From assembly GCA_030533445.1 (NCBI GenBank), contig CM060068.1, forward strand, positions 17,079,479-17,143,478: DNA of 64,000 nucleotides, read 5' to 3'. The notes beneath the pieces were generated by a model. That model ran no database searches and had not been told where the DNA came from. It worked only from the letters and a program-made list of their open reading frames with translations. The stretch is from Cyprinodon diabolis. Its lineage: Eukaryota > Chordata > Actinopteri > Cyprinodontiformes > Cyprinodontidae. This document shows positions 60,721-64,000 of the stretch, piece by piece. The position numbers were made by a program, and so were the translations under genes. The first letter of the stretch is position 1. Each line of letters starts with the position of its first letter.

Positions 60721-63700
60721 TTTTTTGCTCCTCAAAAATAGTAAGGGTATTAAACTATAATATGTTAAAGGTTTTTCATGAGAAAATAAATGCATTAAAA
60801 TTCTTTCAGTTTTATCACTCGTCTGTGCCCGATCTGTTCTGGAGATGGAATCATACGCTACTTCCGGTAGCTAACTTTTTTGGCTTTGGATTTAAACATA
60901 AATCTAGTCTTTTTGAGGTCATGTTTTCCTTTCGTGTTAACATTATGATAAATAGTGCATAACCTAAAGAAAGAAAATACTGAATTCTAAAATACTGATA
61001 AAAATGGTTTAATTATATTTTTTCGGACTACTCCAAGCATGTCCAATGATGACGTCAGACAAGCAGTTTAAAGGAGAAAATGTAAAAAGCATCAAATTGT
61101 CTCAGAAAAGTCATAAAACATTTATTTAAAGATATGTTTTAGCATTATTTAGTGAGTTAAAGATATAAATAAGTAATATTTGTACCATAGCTACATTATT
61201 TAAGGAAACCTTATCATCATTCTGGATGCCCATATGCAAATGAGCTGAATGTACGGATCATGCTTCCGGGATGGACGGGTAGCAACACCAGATATACAGC
61301 TGCAGGGGGGACAGAGATCAGGCAGCTTGCCAGCGAGGGGTTAGACACTGCTTCTTTTTGCCAGGAAAAGGGACACAAATGCTGATTGTTAGTGGGTCGA
61401 CCCATGTTTGAAAAACTCAGTTTAACATGTTATTTTCATTAGGAAGAGGCTATAGTGTACATGAAAACAACATTTTTAAAACAGCAGATCACCCTGAACA
61501 CCCCATCCTAGTGTGAAATCAAATGGGCATTCAGATACTAAAATCAATAAATTGATTATGTACACTCACATCAGCAAGGTGGGTTTGGTTCCTAAGGCCA
61601 TGCGACTCAATGGAATGATTACATAAGGAAGAAGTTTGGCTGGGCACAGCAGCAGCCTCGACATCAAACTCCTAAATATCACAAGCCAAACAGCGAAGTC
61701 AGGCACCAGATAGGATTTGGTGAAGTTCATCTTCCAGAAGGGTACTCAAAGTCTATGGTGGGATGTCATCAAGCAGTGTTGAGAGGTCCTGCAGCGCATC
61801 AAGAATTGAGAGCATCACATCCGATACTGGAGTTTAGAAATCTGCGGCATTCCACACTAAAGGTGTGAAGGATCAGCCTCTCACTTCAATTTGAAATCTG
61901 CCAAATCTCATTAACTATTGAGATGTCAAAAATTTTGTTAGGTTCATCTGGTTTTGGCTCATCTTTAGAAATTGCCATGTTTTGCTACGTAATTTGTCAG
62001 AGATAGACTTGATTTATAATTAACACAGATGTCCATTGTACTAAAGTGCCACAGAGCTGGTGGGAACTACTGCTTCGGCTAGAATGGCTTCCATTTCTAT
62101 TGGGGAGAAGAGCGCATTAATGACGGGACTGTGTGAATGAAGAGTGAGAATGCACACACATAACAAAAAATATATCCTTTCATTTAAAAATCAGGATTTT
62201 TAATGTGGCGTGCAAAGTTTATATGGTCAAAACTATACAAAACACAAATGAAAGGAGGGATAGAGAAAGGTCCCTTTGAAGGAAATGAGCACTACAACAT
62301 TAGGCCTAATTGTGCTGTTAGTCAAAATACTACTGGCATCAATGTGGACTACATTTTAGGTTGAAATTACACTGGTTTTCTTTACACAACCCACCCAGCC
62401 TTTTTTTTTTTGCTAAAACATTGGCTCTTGTACCTCATTAATCCCTGTCACTGAACCAAATAACCACTAAAATAAAGGACCATCCAGAAACCTTTGATCT
62501 TTTCTTCTTGTTTATGCCATTAGTGTGAGAGCCAAAGACAGTGGCTCGCTGCCAGGAGGTTGTTAGATACAAGCTAACAAGGATGGCTCAGGTAGTCCTA
62601 ATAGAATCTTACCTGCCCTTATCTGTATTGACTTCAAACAGTGTTGAATGCATGAATGAAAAACAGCTGGGGTTGAAATCCAAGAGTGAGGCTGAGGCAT
62701 ACTCAGAGGTTTGTGCTTTTACCACAGGCACAGCTACGAAGTCCTTTCTTCAGTGTTCAGATCAAAGTTAATTCCCCTCTTAATTAAGATAAAATTGGAT
62801 GAGAGCAGGCAAAGACTGGCTTTTGTTTTCCTTTGTGCCCAACATTACAAGCTGTATCTCCAGGTGACGATGCATGCATGAATGGATTAATTTCTTGTAA
62901 CTTTCCTCAGAAGAAAGTTTTATTTCTTTTGTTTAAATTTAATTTGAGCAAAAATATAGCCATGCCTGTTTCCATTAGAAGTGAAAAGTCTGATCTCTCT
63001 CCAGTTTTTCAACCTTTTACATGTGGATGTACGAGTGCACATATGCACCCTTTACAGTTCTACTACTGTCTTTTCAGGACTGTGTCCATGTGTCATGATG
63101 CTAAAAAGCCCTCGTTATCACATAGACGCCCCTTAATTCTCCTCTTTGATCTTTCATCATTTTTCATAATTAAGAGCTCTACTTCCAAAAGTTAAACATT
63201 TTGTTTCCACATCCAAAGAATGGTGCTGTGTGAGCATATTTGCAACTAAAGAGTTGCCAGAAGGAATTGGCACAAAAGTGAACAAAATCGCCCCGATCAA
63301 AAACAATTTTTTTTCTCTACGTTTCCCCTGGTCCAGGTTCTATTAGGTGATTTTTTTTTTTTTTTTGCATAACACTCTAAAACAACTCACACATCCACCA
63401 TATGGGCTTCATTAATTTAGCTACGTTATCCAGACCCAAATACACAGAGTAAAGCAATTAAACAGCAAGCCAACAGTAATGCTTCTGAGAGATGCAAGAG
63501 GTGTCAAATGACTTTCTATCCAGATGATCTGGCTTGTAATGATCATATGCACACTTATGTACATGCATAAATAAATATGTACTATCTGAACAATTCAGCT
63601 GTAGAGATGAAAGTAAACATTCTCTGACACACAAATTACAACAAACTGTCCATTTTTATTAATTTTTTTATTCTACAGCATCACACAGCCATGTTTTCTA

Positions 63701-64000
63701 ATGAAACAAAAAACATTGAGATCTTACTATTTCTTAAAGAACTTAAGGTGACCTTGAGGAGATCCGATTTCTTTTTTTTAACTTTGTTTTTTTTTCTTTG
63801 TTCATCAAATGTGACAGATCATTACAACAATGATATTTCCATAATTCCAGACTTTAAGTATTAAATCTAAAATATTTGAAAAACCTAAGTGTCTCTGGCA
63901 ATAATAATTCAAAACACAACTAACATAATCACAAACTGAAAACAAATAAATTGTGAAAGGAACTGTCCAGATGCCATTCATCAAGAATATTGTCTTGTCC
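60721..64000. other. Noncoding stretch to window end
   Basis: No gene recognised. 61,240-61,400 is locally GC-richer and 62,520-62,760 is repeat-free. The rest is AT-rich with poly-T runs. Confidence 0.45.

Overview
The window looks like nuclear DNA of a ray-finned (teleost) fish. It is AT-rich, full of microsatellites, and its only recognisable coding sequences belong to transposable elements. Several repeats are families I know from teleosts: Tc1-like transposons, tRNA-derived SINEs, the repeat carrying an 'AACAGGAAGAAACCTCC' block, and the 'TCCTTGTGGGGAC' repeat. I found no exon of a host gene. The window reads as intergenic or intronic DNA; a few repeat-free blocks could be conserved enhancers, but that cannot be tested without other genomes.

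Layout. 1-10 kb: noncoding, with a (TA)n/poly-T tract (3.33-3.42 kb) and relics of two teleost repeat families (6.83-7.54 and 9.28-9.86 kb). 10.11-10.65 kb: a short TTAA-flanked DNA transposon. 11.27-22.0 kb: a nested complex, described below. 22-31 kb: mostly noncoding, with repeat copies at 22.79 and 25.25 kb and a decayed Ty3/gypsy gag (29.34-29.76 kb). 31.67-33.45 kb: a stack of a deleted hAT element (8-bp target duplication, BED-finger relic), a Tc1 relic and a tRNA-SINE. 38.25-39.86 kb: a full-length Tc1 element with a one-base frameshift, sitting in a TA microsatellite. 45.49-47.10 kb: an intact Tc1 element that matches the one at 17.77-19.38 kb. 47.56-48.16 kb: a MITE. 53.10-53.56 kb: a small inverted-repeat element with a THAP-like fragment. 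The rest is noncoding.

The complex at 11,267-21,996 is the most unusual object. Its outer ends match as 25-bp inverted repeats (21/25) flanked by TA. Inside lie two near-identical inverted arms of about 1.5 kb (11,559-14,320 and 19,768-21,287). Each arm carries tRNA-like units inside MITE termini, a DNA-transposon terminus and a LINE 3' end. The 5.4-kb loop between them holds a broken Tc1-like transposase (minus strand), a broken coiled-coil protein with a probable BEN domain (plus strand), an intact Tc1 element and a pogo/Tigger fragment. A separate intact Tc1 element interrupts only the left arm; the right arm preserves the uninterrupted TA target. The order of events can therefore be read: arms duplicated first, Tc1 insertion second.

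The apparently functional genes are three Tc1 DD34E transposases: one family at 12.6 kb and a second family in two copies at 18.1 and 45.8 kb. The two second-family copies encode the same protein between 202-bp terminal repeats, which suggests recent transposition.
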